Source: Xiphias gladius
Lineage: Eukaryota > Chordata > Actinopteri > Istiophoriformes > Xiphiidae
Reading direction: 5' to 3'
Assembly (NCBI RefSeq): GCF_016859285.1
Contig: NC_053414.1
Coordinates: forward strand, 29,188,005-29,252,004
Length of the DNA stretch: 64,000 nt
Shown piece after piece: positions 35,600-48,286 of the stretch. Under the pieces are notes generated by a model, which saw only the letters and a program-made list of their open reading frames with translations, had not been told where the DNA came from and did no database searches. A program made the translations under genes and the position numbers. The first letter of the stretch is position 1; the number at the start of each line of letters is the position of its first letter.

Positions 35600-38500
35600 T
35601 GTCTAGTTGTACATGAACCTCTCTCAAACCATAGAGTCGGAGGCTGAGTGTTGAAGGAGCAGGTGGGGTCTGGTAAAGAGGCTGGCTTATATGTGGTTTT
35701 AGATGGTCAGCAGGGGTTTTATCTGACATCTTCGGCAGATGTTTGAGCTTTCAGACAACAGCTGGAGGTGGAGGCTGAGGTTACAGGAAGGCTAATGGAA
35801 GGCTTCAATGGGAGGGTGGGGTTATATCTTGGAAGGCGATATAACCGAGGCTGGAGCCTGAGCTGAGAGCATAAACTTGCATGCCGACTCTTGGGGGGGG
35901 GCTTGTTGGCTACAGCCTCACGTAGACTGTGGCTGTAGATGCTGGCAGACACTACAGGTGGTGCTGGTAGAAGCTGCAGGTTTCAGATGAGGATGGGGCA
36001 ACTGGTTGTCAGACGCTGTAGGCAGATGTTCAAGTTGCAGTTTGCTGCTTGAGGCTGCGGGCGGAGGCGAGAGGCTGGAGATGGAGTTGGCTGTCAGATG
36101 GTAATGGCAGCAAATGAGGCTGTGCCCGACCCTGGAAAACGTTGATGGAAAAGTGGGGCCATTGCCAAATACTTGAGAGTTTGCACATGGCAAAATAGGA
36201 CTGATGGATGTTGAAATGAGAATGTTTGGTTTTGTCTGTTTTCGAGGTCGTGTGCAGCCAGCAAAGGCTGAAGGTGGAGGTAAGAGCGACCAAAACACTG
36301 AGAATTAAGTAATATTTTAAAATGTAGACCCTATCTCAGATCAATTGTTGCACAGCATTCATACGTTCTTATATGAATGTGTTGTTCATCCTGTATTTGC
36401 AAAAAATTGTCCTTGATGCATGATCAGTGTTAACAATTTATTTTACAAAACAGTTAGGAAAATTTTAACATGTTTAAATACTTAATTTGAACAAATAAAG
36501 GAATTTTTCGACAAAACTAAATTCTTCATAAATAATTAACCTGTGAGATTACATAGTGAGTTTATCTTTATTTTTATCTCAGTTGGCTGCTGGCTGTTAG
36601 AGACTGCAAAGGGACGCTGGTCCTGGACTTGGCTTTTTGGATCCTGAAGATGCACATGGAGGCTGTGGCTGAGACTGGTGGCTCTAAATAGTCAGAAAAA
36701 GGATTAGGCTGCAGCTGGATGCCAGAGACCACTGTTCATGTCCTATGCTGCACTGTAGCTACGCTGTAACTTTTATTCTGTTGTTTAATGTGTGTATTCT
36801 ATTTTAGCCTATTTTTATCTTGTTTTATTTGACTCTTTTAAATGCTATTTATATGTGACTTTTTAGGTTGCCTTGTGTTTCTTTTATACTTTGGCTTAAT
36901 ACCTGATACCTTATGTAAACCACGTTGAATTGCCTTGTTTAAATCTAATACACAAATAAACTTGACTCGCCTTGCCTTAAAGGGAAGGGCTTGGGCTGCA
37001 ACTTACAGGCAGTAGCTGCAGGTGGAGGCTGAGGATTGCTGCTGTGGCTGGGGAGGCAGGAAGCTGTGGCTAGAGCTGGCTGGAACAGGTGGAGGTTGCG
37101 GCTGCACTGAAACCGAGTTAAACAAATACAATTGCGTCGTTCAAGGTATTCACCCTCCATTTATGTTTTGACTGTGTTTTAAAGATATTCTTGTTGCTGA
37201 ATGTTAGCTCACATGCAGTAGCTGCAGATGGAAGCTAAGGCTGAATGCCAAAGGCTGTATGCAGTGGCTGCGGGTGCAGCAGTCCTTCAGAGGCCTTAGG
37301 CAGAGGCTGGGGATAAGACTGGCAGGAGGAGGAGGCGGCTGGAGCAGAGACCGGTTTGCAAACGTCTCTTTAGCCGGATGCACGTACTGAGGGCCTGAGA
37401 AAACAAAGTTGTAGTCAGCAAAGATCAGCACATACTATAAATGAAACAAGTAAAACCACATTCCTTACACATCCAAGTTTTCCTGTAAACTGTGGTTTAA
37501 AGAGACACTCGTCACTTAATGTCATCTTACTAATTGTCATACTGCAGGTGGAGGATGAGGCTGTAGTTGGGGGCTGAGGGTTGAAGGAGCAGGTGGGGGT
37601 CTGGTAAAGAGGATGGCTGATGAGTTGCTGCAGATTCTTAGCAGAGGTTTCAGGCTGTGAGTGGAGCTGCACTGGTACTGAGGTACTGTGAAAGGCCAGG
37701 TTAAAAGGTTAAAACACAGTTAAACTGTACAATATGCTTGTTATTAAAAACATCAAAAGTCAAATCATGATATTTCAGCAGATTCATTCAGAGGCTGAGG
37801 CTGCAATCGGCCCTCTGTGAGGCTCTAGTTGGAGGGTGGGGCTTTTGCTGGCTTCATCATATATGAAGCTTCAGGTGGAGGCTGAAGCAGAGGCTGGCTG
37901 ACAAAGACTGAAGTTGGATGCTGGTGCTTTGATCCTGAGAAAAGCAAGGTTGTAAAAAACCAACATCACCATATTAGTACAACAAGTAAAATAGTATATT
38001 CAAGGTATCATATTAAACTGTTATAAAATGTCATCTTACGGCAGTAGCTGCAGGTGGAAGTCGAGTCGAGGCCGGCTGTCAGGGGCTGTAGGCACAGACT
38101 GGTGCTGCAATCGGCCCCTGGAAGTTTTAGGTGGAAGGTGGTGCTGTTGCTTGCTTTCCTAAAACTGCTGAAGCACTCAGGCAAAGACTGGGGTGGAACC
38201 TGATGCTGTATGCTAAATATTGGCGGCAGTAGCTGGAAGAGCACCAGAGACTGGCTAAAGGGGCTTTAGGTGAAAGCTGGATCAAGAGATGGATGCTGGA
38301 TCATGGGCACACTGGGTGGTGCTTGTTAGCTACGGCTTCATGTGTAGACTGTAGATGGCTGGAAGACACTACAGGTGGTGCTGGTATCTGCACAGGCAGA
38401 AGCTGCAGGTTTCAGGTGAGGATGGGGCAACTGGTTTTCAGAAGCTATAGGCTGACATTCAAGTTGCAGTCTGCTGCTGGAGGCTGCGAGTGGAGGCGAG

Positions 38501-38900
38501 AGGCTGGAGACGGAGTTGGCTGTCAGATGGTAATGGCAGCAAATGAGGCTGGGCCCGACCCTGGAAGACGTTGATGGAAAAGTGGGGCCATTCCCAAATA
38601 CTTGAAAGTTTGCACATGGCAAAATCAGGACTGATGCATGTTGAAATGAGAAGGTTTGGTTTTGTCTGTTTCTAAGGTCGTGTGTGCAGGCAGCAAAGGC
38701 GGCAGGTGGAGGATGGTGCTTTCTGAAGGCAGAGGCTAGATGCAGCTGGTAGCTGCTGTAGGTGGAGAGTGAGGGGCAGCTTGGTGGTAGAAGCTGCGGT
38801 TGGGTTCTGGATTGTAGGTGTTTGTAAGATGGAGATGGAGGCTCAGGCTGCGTTCAAGTTCTACTCACTACATTGGACTATTTGTGACACTGAATTGGAT
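35600..38900 (-). repeat. Degenerate repeat field rich in GGAGGCTGAGGCTG units, with a duplicated 2-kb module
   Basis: On the minus strand this DNA is C/T/G-rich, and all frames give Pro, Gln, Ser, Ala and Leu runs (for example LQPPPAAS). Loose units of about 20-25 bases recur throughout. Larger modules are duplicated: 36000-36290 matches 38400-38700 closely, and 35635-35690 matches 37570-37625. Many short frames exist but none runs through, and no conserved domain is seen. It lies directly downstream of the proline-rich gene and may be decayed copies of its repetitive exons. A minus-strand AATAAA at about 35566-35573 could be its polyadenylation site. Confidence 0.7.
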
Positions 38901-39059
38901 TTCTCTGAGAATAATCTGGATTAACTATGATGTAATTTAACAACTGTTTTCGGTTTTTGTTTAAGTAAAGGTATTTGATCAATATGATTTCATATACTTT
39001 ACAGCTATTTCATGCATTAGAATCACTACATTGAGTTTATCTTTGCTTTTTTCCTACAG

Positions 39060-41777
39060 GGCTCCTGAGGGTCTGGTTCGCCTGAGATGTCCACATCTAT
39101 AAGAGGTGGATAGATTCCTTCTTCATGTGATTCAACCACTGTCAGGAGTCCATCGGTTCCCTCTTGTATGGTGACTCGTGGATGGTTCAGTTTCTCCAAC
39201 AGGTGCTGCTTTAGAGACTGTATGGCCGAGGACGCCCAGTTTTGTACCTATGAAGGGTGGAAGACAAAATAAATAAATGAAAAAAAAGATGAATAAATAA
39301 AAAGATGAATGTCATTAAAATCATGTTTTGAAAATCGAGTGCCACGGTTTGATGATGATTTCAATAAAGCTGTGATTCTTGGACAAAAATAAAGCAGAAT
39401 TCATTATCAATCACAATTTACATTCCAAAGGGGGGAACATGTCCACCACTCTTTGCCAAGTCACAGCGATTTAGCAGTTTTGTTAATTTTGCAACATACA
39501 AACATACCTCAGCATCTGATCCACCAGAGAGCGGTAGATCTTCTGATACTCTTCTACCGAGTAACCATGGATCGGCAGAGGAATCTCACTCTGCAGGACA
39601 ACGTGCGCCCAGACACCAGCAGGGCTCAGTTTAGGAGTCGAGGCCTGGGGAGTGGAGATCAAATCCTGGACCTGGGGGAGGTGTGGAGAAGCAGTTGATG
39701 GTTCAGGCTTGAGGGTGACTTCTTGGACCTGTACAAGTTCAGGAGTAGCGGTGGAAGGCTGGGGAGTCAAACCCAGGACCTGGGGGAGGTCAGGAGTAGG
39801 GCTTGAAGTCTACGGCCTGGGGATGAAATCTTGGACCTGTAGGAGGTGAGGTGCATGTGGTTTTTCTTGGAGAGATGTCAGGCTCTGTCAGACTTTTAAC
39901 AATAAATTAGCTTAAACAGTGAATTTAAATCTGATACACCGCAAAAAACTGACTGTCAAATTAAAAGACTCCTCACAGGTTCTGTCCATTTTACAGAGGT
40001 TTACAGGTACAATGACAATGTTTTCACTCAGTGGCCAAAATGAGTATATACAGGTGTAATTCATTTAAGATTAATTTCTATTCATTGAGGTACCGTCATT
40101 ATCAGTGTGCAATGTATCCAAGACACTAAAAGTAAGAGTTTACCTCGTTACAGCAGCCTGCAGGCTTTTCCTGAAGCTGGGTGATCCTCCTCTTCCTGCG
40201 GCGGGTATTCTCCTCCGAGTGAACAGGCTCGCAGCACTGCAACAACACACACACGTTAGAAAAACCTTCCATTAAGGTGAAAGCAACAAGTGATATAGAA
40301 TTAATGGAACTGCATTCAAATTTAACAGTTGACGGAAAAAAGTAACATACAATATTTAGCCATTCACTGCCCCAAAATTTCTCCTATACTCTGAATCTGC
40401 TGGAAATAACTAAGTACAAGTGCGTAAGAAATGTGCTCAAGCTTCACACCTTCACAATATGCCAAAGCACACATAGGGCTGGAAGAGAAAATATTTTCGA
40501 TATATTTGCGTTAATTATGTTAAGATATAAAGGAGGGCATTATTGCCGGTTACGTGGTTATTTCATTGTTCTTTATGTAAATCTTGGTTAATTGGTTCAG
40601 TGGTGGAAGGGGCTGGTAAATGTGTGGCCCATTTTCACTACTTTACATACTATAGTAATACATCATAATTAATTTGCTGAGCATATTCTTTTATCTGAAT
40701 CTGCAAAGTAACTAGTGGCTAAAAGCTTCAAAATAAATGTAGTGCAGTACAAGTAAGAGTAACATAAAATGGAAATTCTCAAGTAAAGTACAAGAACCTC
40801 AGCACTGAACTTAAGAGCCATACTTGATTAAATGTACTTAGTTACTCTCTACCTCTAATCACTTTAATGCATAAATGTAAGGAAGCTGATGAAGCCTCAG
40901 CAGAATGATAAAACTGGCTGGATTACCCACAGTGCATAGCAGGCAACTGCCCCTTAGGCCCCAGAAGGCTCTAGGTTTAACATGCAGCAGTTAGTTTGTG
41001 GTAACTTTGCAAATTAGGTTATTGACATCGAACGTACCACTGAAGCACATTTAAACGGAACTGGCAGGGGCCTCAAGACAACAGCTGCAATGACTGTGAG
41101 GCCCCGTCTTGCAGAGGGGCCCTGAGCTCAAATCTAGCTTCATAGCTTTAATATTTCACTTGATATTGTTTTTACATTGTGCACTTCACTCATGAATTTG
41201 TGTTTAATCAAGTTACCACAAAATACTTGTTAATTATTAACTACTAATACATACACAACACACAGCAGAGCAGGGTTCAATAGAGGCCCATACCTATTTT
41301 TGCCCTTGGCCCTTCTGGTGGGTTAATCCAGCCCTGGTCTGACCAACCCCAGCAAATGGACCTACATTATTACCCTTAATTCAATTAGTCAAATTCTGGT
41401 GATTTTTATTTATTTATTCATTTATTTTTTCAGATTAAAATAATTCATTTTTTACAGACCTAGTATTTAGTTTGGACAAAGCCTATGGTTTTTCTTAAAG
41501 GCTGATTATTCTAAGTAACTATCTATTCATAAAGCCAAAGGAATAACAATACGTGGGAATATTTTTCAGAAATATCTGAGCTTGTTTGTCGCGATTGGGT
41601 TTCTTCACTAAAACTGTGTTCGGACGTTTTTTGCAGGGTTTCCTTTGCTCAGACTTTCTCATATTTCGTTAATATCACCCCACAAACCACTTTTAATTCA
41701 CATTGGCTGCATATTTTAAGGCTTCCGTTAGACTCAATGGCAAAATCTCTAAAAGCCTTAAATCTTACATCTTCCAT
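39060..41777 (-). pseudogene. Proline-rich gene of unknown function, frame broken
   Basis: Minus-strand exons: 41777-41769 (ATGGAAGAT then GTAAGA), 40236-40144 (CCEPVHSEENTRRRKRRITQ), a Pro/Gln/Thr repeat exon reaching back from 39508 (units like QPSTA and LPQVQ; the end reads SVEEYQKIYRSLVDQMLR), and about 39247-39060. In the last exon the expected continuation YKTGRPRPYSL is in one frame, while LKQHLLEKLNHPRV and YPPLIDVDISGEP are in another, so the frame is broken after PYSL. Stops also occur upstream of 39770. I recognise the GRPRPYSL...LNxP...DVDxSGEP order as a conserved vertebrate domain but cannot name the family. It could also be a live gene with a sequencing or assembly error. Confidence 0.5.
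40600..40862 (+). repeat. Dispersed teleost repeat ('caagtaaagtacaagaacctc' type)
   Basis: Starts 'cagtggtggaaggggctgg' and ends with 'aaatgtacttagttactctc'. These blocks match a very common fish repeat. It lies in the first intron of the proline-rich gene. Confidence 0.6.
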
Positions 41778-42287
41778 GCTGAAAGTTGTTTGGTCGGAGG
41801 CAGAAGGTCTTTGGTTGAAGTCACGTGGAAGACAATCGTCGCTGGATATGTTTCTTTGACAGAAATCGTCGCGTGAAAATGTGAAAACTTGGCTTTATTC
41901 ACCGGTCGAGACTTTGTTTCATGTTCAAATGATGCAACCGGACACACAACATAGCAACGTGGAATCTTCCAGGTCCACACAGAGAACATCCTGCTGCAGC
42001 TGCAGCATCTCACCACATCCATCTAATGTTTCATCCAGTCAACCCACGCAATTCACTTACTCTGAAAAGACTTTGTTCCAAATCATCATGAAAAGGGAAA
42101 TCATTTATCTCAGGGTTTCCACAAATTGAGGTGGAGAAAACGCCAGAGGGGCAAACTGTGGCTGAAATAATAAATCACTGAATCCAAATCAACATCCTTT
42201 ATATCTGTTTTATTTTAAATTCACCACCGACGGGAAGCTGCTGTGAATGCACCATACCAGTGTTTTAGCTCCTAAAATGTTTGGTTT

Positions 42288-42420
42288 TTTTGATTTGTGC
42301 TGCTCAAAGGATTAAAAACAACAAGATTTGTAAAATTCAAAAGCAACATTTGTCCCAGTTACTCTGGATAATCCACAGACCTCTCTGGGAACAGTTTTTT
42401 TTTTTTGTAAAATAGGCAAG
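42288..42420 (+). repeat. Right copy of a direct repeat bracketing the proline-rich locus
   Basis: Same orientation and block order as 35393-35525, including 'actctggataatccacagac'. The two copies lie about 6.9 kb apart on either side of the proline-rich gene and its repeat field. Confidence 0.8.
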
Positions 42421-42429
42421 ATATTAGAA

Positions 42430-43700
42430 ATTGCACTCAGAGAGCGAAAACCTCCATCAAGGGCGGAGGTAATAATAATAAAATGAATGATGACTCAATG
42501 TCATTTAGCTGCTTCACTTTCAGGGTCCCACCACAATATTGCGCATGCTGTTACACTGTCATGACTTACTGGAACACTTGACTTGGAATAGAGCCATTGC
42601 TAATGTTATTATTGACACCTGTGCTTTTCCTGCTATGACAGGTCTAAATGTCTGCTGTGAAAGGGGCCTATAATATTAGTTGGTAAATATGACATCCACC
42701 TATGCAAATGGAAGGAGACTCAACCAAACTCTACACAGCTCTCAGTCACTGTTATTTTGATGAGTATGTTAAGTGTTTGTTTTAATCCGTGCCTTCTGCT
42801 TTTGTAGCCTTTTCTTGATTCTCCTGTCTTTGCCTCTCCTGTGTTAAGTGGTTATTTTCTGTTTATTATTGTTGTATTCTCCAATGTGAATTGCGCATGT
42901 TCTTTGTGCATAATGAAAATTATTTCATGCTGAATGAATTTTTTTTTTAAAAATACAAAAAAGCCAGATTGGTGTGACTGTCAGGCTCCAAACCGATGGT
43001 TGTGCATGTGGTGACTGTTGTGTTTTTTTAATGATTTGCTGTTATGTTGCTCTTGAAAAACTCACTCGCTCACTGGTTGAAATTTCTCAAGTTTAGCCCA
43101 AAAAGTGTCAAGTTTACAAAATCAAGTGTTGGGGATTTTTCAAAAAAGTTTTCTGTTGTCCCATGATTGACCACATTACAATTATCTTCATTTGCCAACC
43201 GTTTTTCCCTGTGAATGAATGAAACACCTTAAGATTGGGGGACACTGGCAGAGATTTGGGGACAAAGCCTCCGAGGAAGCCCCCCCCCTTTTGTCCAGAC
43301 TATAATTGACAACATTTCTCCTCCCACAAAGACACTTTTCAGAACCAGACAGCAGGGCACAGGGGCAATGCTTTCTAATGTTATAGCAAATCTGGTTTTT
43401 ACTCAATGCTAATGTCACGAGAGATCATGTCTAAAGTGAATGGGATTAAAATGTAATTGAATCCCTTTGGTTTAACGGTGAACAAACACGCACACACTCA
43501 TCAATCAGCGAGAATGATAAAAGCTCAGACATGTTAAAAAGACAAGATAGAAGCTGGACTTTGTTCCTCCACATATGAGGCCGTCCCTGTGTCTGGCTCA
43601 AAGTTCAGGTCACGCAGACAGTTTCAGTATTGAGTGTGTTTGTGTTCCCCCCTCAGTCTCTCAAGTCTAACTCTGTTCGTACTGAGCTGTCCGAGCTTCA
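42430..43700. other. Intergenic; upstream region of pla2g12b
   Basis: A short tail of the 'cctccatcaagggcggaggt' repeat is at 42450-42475. Otherwise no gene is seen. The stretch 43440-43700 precedes the pla2g12b start codon and should hold its promoter; no clear TATA box was picked out. Confidence 0.4.
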
Positions 43701-43702
43701 GG

Positions 43703-46125
43703 ATGACCCGCTGGGCGCTTCTTGCTCCCCTACTGCTCCTGCTGGGTCTGTTCATCCACAGTAGTGTCTGTCAGGAGGCTGAGGACTCAGCAGCAGCAGC
43801 ACCACCACCACCACCAGGCCAGGCCCCTCATGGCACGCAGGCGGAGGACGAGAATGAAGAGTGGGGACTGAACTCTCTCAGAGGCGGCTTTGAGGCCGTC
43901 GGCGGGTACTTTGACTCGGTGCTAGAATTCATGGGCGGACGTGATGGGGTGTGCCAATACCGCTGTAGATATGGTAAGTCTGTTAGACAGAAAAGTGGCA
44001 TCATGCAGAATGGTCTCAAGTTAAAATTATACTGATATTGACCTTTTATCAGTCAATGTGGTCTGGCACTGATATATCTTTTTGTTTTTTGTTTTTTTGG
44101 AATTTCATCTGAACTGAAAGCCAGAAATGTGTAATATAGTTTCCTCTTGGAAAAATCTTCTGTTCCTGGTTTAACTCACATAAAGCGTTTCACTATGGTC
44201 CAGCTGATGCTGTTTCAAACGATAAAATTCTTGGGGGAAACACAATACTTTATCTTTTTTGGACTGAAAATTGCCACATTTATAGATATTGAATATTAGC
44301 AAAAAACAGTCAACAATCAGCATCTTCTAACCCAAAATTACATGTGCAAAGCATACATGGGTCTAATCCAATGACAGCCTTTTAACTGACAGATTTTTCA
44401 CAATATGAATCTTCATTTGAATGCACTTTAGACCAGAGACTCTCAGCTTTTAACATATGTGTTTCGTACTATAAGGGGAGACATTAAAATCTTATATCAG
44501 AATTGCCAATTTATATATTCTTTTTTTTATGTCCAGTGATTAAGATGTAGAAGTGAAGCATATTCTCATTTAAATTTGGTTTTAAATGTGGTTTAAACAT
44601 TCACATTTTTTTTTGATTTAACCAGACGATAATGTTGATATTAGCTATATTATTAAAATTTAAAAACTACATACATCAATTACATCATTGCTCAGGATAG
44701 GTGATTTATTAAGAGTACATGCAATGGATAATCTGTTTCTACACAAATGCTCCTCTGTTGCTCTTTGATAAATCATTTAGTGAGATAAATAAAAGTATAT
44801 TGTACTTAATAGATAATGCGTTCATATCACCCCATAAACTTAAGTGGTTACTGTCTGGAAATTGCCCATTTAGATTAAAATGCAATAATTTAAACATACT
44901 TTACCATACGCTCATACTTAAAGATACTTAATAGGATTTAGTCAGGCTGATACTGTAACCTCCCACTTATCATCGTTATCATCTGGGAGTGGGTCTGCAA
45001 ATGGACTGTGAACCCAGCATGATAGGAGAGGTTTCATGTGGTGACTAGGGAATGTGTCAAATATCATGCCAGTGGATATTAACCAAATTAGTAACCTTTG
45101 TTTCTCTATGTGCTAACATGGATCTGCTTTGAAACCCACGTGGTTATCAAACAGAATCCAGCACATTTTTCTGGCCTGTTGTGAAACATGAGCTACATCT
45201 GATACTTCGCTTTGCTTCCTCTCTCAGGTAAAGCTCCTCTTCCTCGTGCTGGATACCAGATGCCAGAGCCTAATGGATGTAGCTCTTACTTCTTTGGACT
45301 TCCTGTTCCAGAAGGGGTATGCTTCTTCTGACTATTCAGGGCAAATGCATTTGAAAATGTAATCAATACTGATACAAAAAGCTGAATCTATCTTCCAAAG
45401 GGGCTGTACAAAAATGATTGGGGTGGGGAAGGTGGCTAAAACTTGTTTGACTTTTTAAAAAGCAAGACATGTATTGGAGCTTTATTTTAAAGTCCCCCAC
45501 TCCCCAAAATTATTTTCATACTGCCCCTAAAATGTCCAAATATCCAGAAAAGTCTACATTTGGCTGATATGTATGATCAGTCTTTAGTCGTAAGCAAAAC
45601 TAAGCACCTGTGACCTCCCCACAATTGCATACCCCCCCACCCACCCCCACCACCACCGCCACCACTTGACCACCTTTGTTGTGTGCCAGATGGACATGGG
45701 CATCCCTGCCATGACCAAGTGTTGCAATCAGCTGGATATGTGTTACGACACCTGTGGCTCCAACAAGTACCGCTGCGACTCCAAGTTCCGCTGGTGCCTC
45801 CATGGCATCTGTTCTGACCTCAAGAAGAGCCTCGGTTTTGTGTCAAAGGTTGAAGGTCAGTAACCTCTAACCTTTATTTTATTCGAGGCGAACCCCTTTC
45901 ACATTTCTCAGCACCATTCGGCTTGTCATCTTTAATAATTCACTACAATAAAAATAAAGCATACTGTACTACTTTCATCCTTGTCTCTTTCGCTTTCTCT
46001 CCTCAGCATGTGAAACTGTAGCAGACACCTTGTTCAACACAGTGTGGACCCTTGGCTGCAGACCCTACATGAACAGCCAGAGGGCAGCGTGCTACTGTCA
46101 AGGAGAGGAGAAAGATGAACTTTAA
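43703..46125 (+). CDS. pla2g12b: Group XIIB secretory phospholipase A2-like protein
   Basis: Four exons with consensus splice sites (43703-43973, 45228-45316, 45690-45855, 46007-46125) give 214 residues. A signal peptide ([20 protein letters not shown]) is followed by an Ala/Pro/acidic linker, then the group XII core: [65 protein letters not shown]. The active-site His of PLA2 enzymes (CCNxHD) is Leu here, as in other PLA2G12B proteins, so no phospholipase activity is expected. The family is known to support triglyceride-rich lipoprotein assembly in the endoplasmic reticulum of liver and intestine. The protein ends KDEL, a perfect ER-retrieval signal, which fits that site of action. An earlier in-frame ATG at 43634 exists, but the one at 43703 gives the proper signal peptide. 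Confidence 0.95.
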
Positions 46126-46556
46126 AGATCGATGCTCAAACCACTCTTCTATTTATAAAACAGCATCAACAAGGGCAACATCACAGATGATGGTGCTCCG
46201 ATTTATAGTGCTGCAAAGACTGCGTGACTACTTGAGTAATTTATTCGGAAGGTCTTGTTCTTGTTTTGTTCAAAGCCCTTATTCGACTTTGCAGTTAAAA
46301 TTTGGATGTTATTGTTAAAAGTTTAACTGCACACTGAGTTGCAAGCCAGATCTATATTTGTTTGTTTCTAGCAGTGCATTTATATCTGCTGTAGTGCTGT
46401 TATTAGCAGCTACTCAGCTGCTAATGCGTTTGATTCTAGTAAAAAAGGAAAAATGCTTGTGGCCTGAATTCCACTTTACAATGTAAAAAGACAGCCTAGT
46501 GTGCATCCCACTACGAGTGTGTTACCATGTCACACTGAGGATAGTCCACTGTATGA

Positions 46557-46562
46557 ATAAAT
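46557..46562 (+). promoter_or_regulatory. Polyadenylation signal of pla2g12b
   Basis: AATAAA about 430 bases after the stop codon, in the expected position for the end of the last exon. Confidence 0.7.
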
Positions 46563-46569
46563 GTTATTG

Positions 46570-48160
46570 ACACATACTTGCATGTAATTTTTTCATTTAC
46601 TGGTGTACTACAGGCAGCAGCATTCACTAGCCCTGAGATCAGCACACTGCATTAGCCAATCAACAATAGATACTACTTGGTACTCATAACAGTTTAAAAA
46701 ATATAATAATGATAATTTATGCTATGAAAAAAAAATTGTATGAATGAAAAACTGTTATTACCATCAGTGGACAGGGGCATGGCTACCACTGAGGACAATG
46801 CGGCATGTATTCCTGGAAAGGTGGCAACAGCTTTGATTCAGCAATTAGACCTTCATGTTAAGATATAAAACAGTAATGCCTTATTTTCAGGTACCTAATT
46901 TTGGTGAAACAAAGCTTTGAAGCATTTATTTTAGTTTGAGTTTAGTTAGTTGAGTTGATAACCAGTTCTTGGTTATCAGGGAAAGTTCCTTGAAAGAACT
47001 GCTTGGAACCAAAAAATTACTTTGCAGAAAATATAATTGAACAGCTGACTGTTAAGCAGCCAAATAATTTTTAAAAAATGGATTTTGGTGTGTGTCCAAA
47101 TCAAATCATGGGTAAAAAAAAAAGAGTGGTGGCTAAGAAAAGGCTCTGCTGACCCAAAATGGTTTATAAGAGATTTATCTACTGTACATTTTTCAGCAGC
47201 TCAGGCTTAGCTGTCCTTTATCTTCCAAAGCTCTACTTTGAGCTCAATGCTATATTAGAGCTGAATACAGCTGAAAAGACAGATACTTCCCTCAGGAGCT
47301 GGTAGAGACCAAAAACAGAGCTAAAAGAGAGGGGATTATTGGACAATAAATCCCCAGGTGGACAGAAACACATCTCCGAATGAATACTAGTGTTGCTCTG
47401 TCTTCTAGATTTGTAGATAAACAACTGTTAGTCCAAACAGTCCATAAAAAACAAGATTTCATTTATACAAATAGAAATGACAACAATAAAAAGCATGGAA
47501 CTTAAATTTTGAACTGGAAGGTTCACCACACCAACTTCAAAGCTAATGATATGTCAGTGCTGAGTTCACAGTATATTTAGCATTATGCTAACAAATTCAT
47601 TATTTTTTGAGGTATCTTATGAAATTAAAGTGTCAGACGTGGAAATTCATACCGGTTGGTGGCGCCAGATGAAAAGTAAAAGGATCAACAAAAGTCACTG
47701 GGATCCTCTAATGGGCGATTTTTCATAATTCATAAATGACAAAAATTCAAGCCAACTTTTGTTGAAAAAAATCATGACAGTGTGTGTCAACAGCATACAT
47801 CATCTCCCATTTTTTAAAGACTTCTTTAATCAGTGTGGGAACAGCCATTAGTGGGTGAATGCATTTTACAGGCTTAACACTTGACTAAAAAATATATATA
47901 TTTCCTCATCAAATTAAGACACAGCCAACAAAAAAGATTTTGCTTAATCAAATTTATGCAGTACCAAGAGAACATTAGTGTAACAGAGTTACAAAGTAGT
48001 CAGATACACAGAAATGAAGGGCTGAAGTGAGCAAAACCTTGCTTGCCAATTGGCAATAAATTGCACAAAAATATTCTTTTGAAGAAGATATCCTTTTACT
48101 TGTTGGAGTTCAAGACACATTCAACACAAATCTGGAAATATGACTTAAATTCATAATGTT
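46570..48160. other. Intergenic, convergent 3' ends, no gene seen
   Basis: AT-rich DNA between the 3' end of pla2g12b and the 3' end of the minus-strand ZNF318-like gene. No exon or domain found. 47640-47720 contains a piece ('ggtggcgccagatgaaaagt') resembling a common fish repeat. Confidence 0.5.
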
Positions 48161-48286
48161 CCTGTTAGGCTATGAACTGCATGTGTAAATAATTTTTTGT
48201 GTGTTGAACATCAGGCCCACATGGTCTGTCAGGGATCACGGCAGATTCAGATTTAAGACAGTCTTGACACGCTACAGATCTACAGA
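48160..48286 (-). other. Possible 3' untranslated exon of ZNF318-like gene A
   Basis: The stop codon of gene A is followed one base later by a strong donor (GTAAGT, about 48711-48706). A matching acceptor, a long T-rich tract ending CTGTAG, lies just upstream of 48286 on the minus strand. This suggests an intron directly after the stop. The 69-codon frame over this stretch is unlikely to be a separate gene. Confidence 0.45.

Noticed and set aside
43634-43702. Upstream in-frame ATG for pla2g12b
   Set aside because: The added residues would precede the signal peptide and are not typical of the family; the ATG at 43703 gives a normal secretory start.
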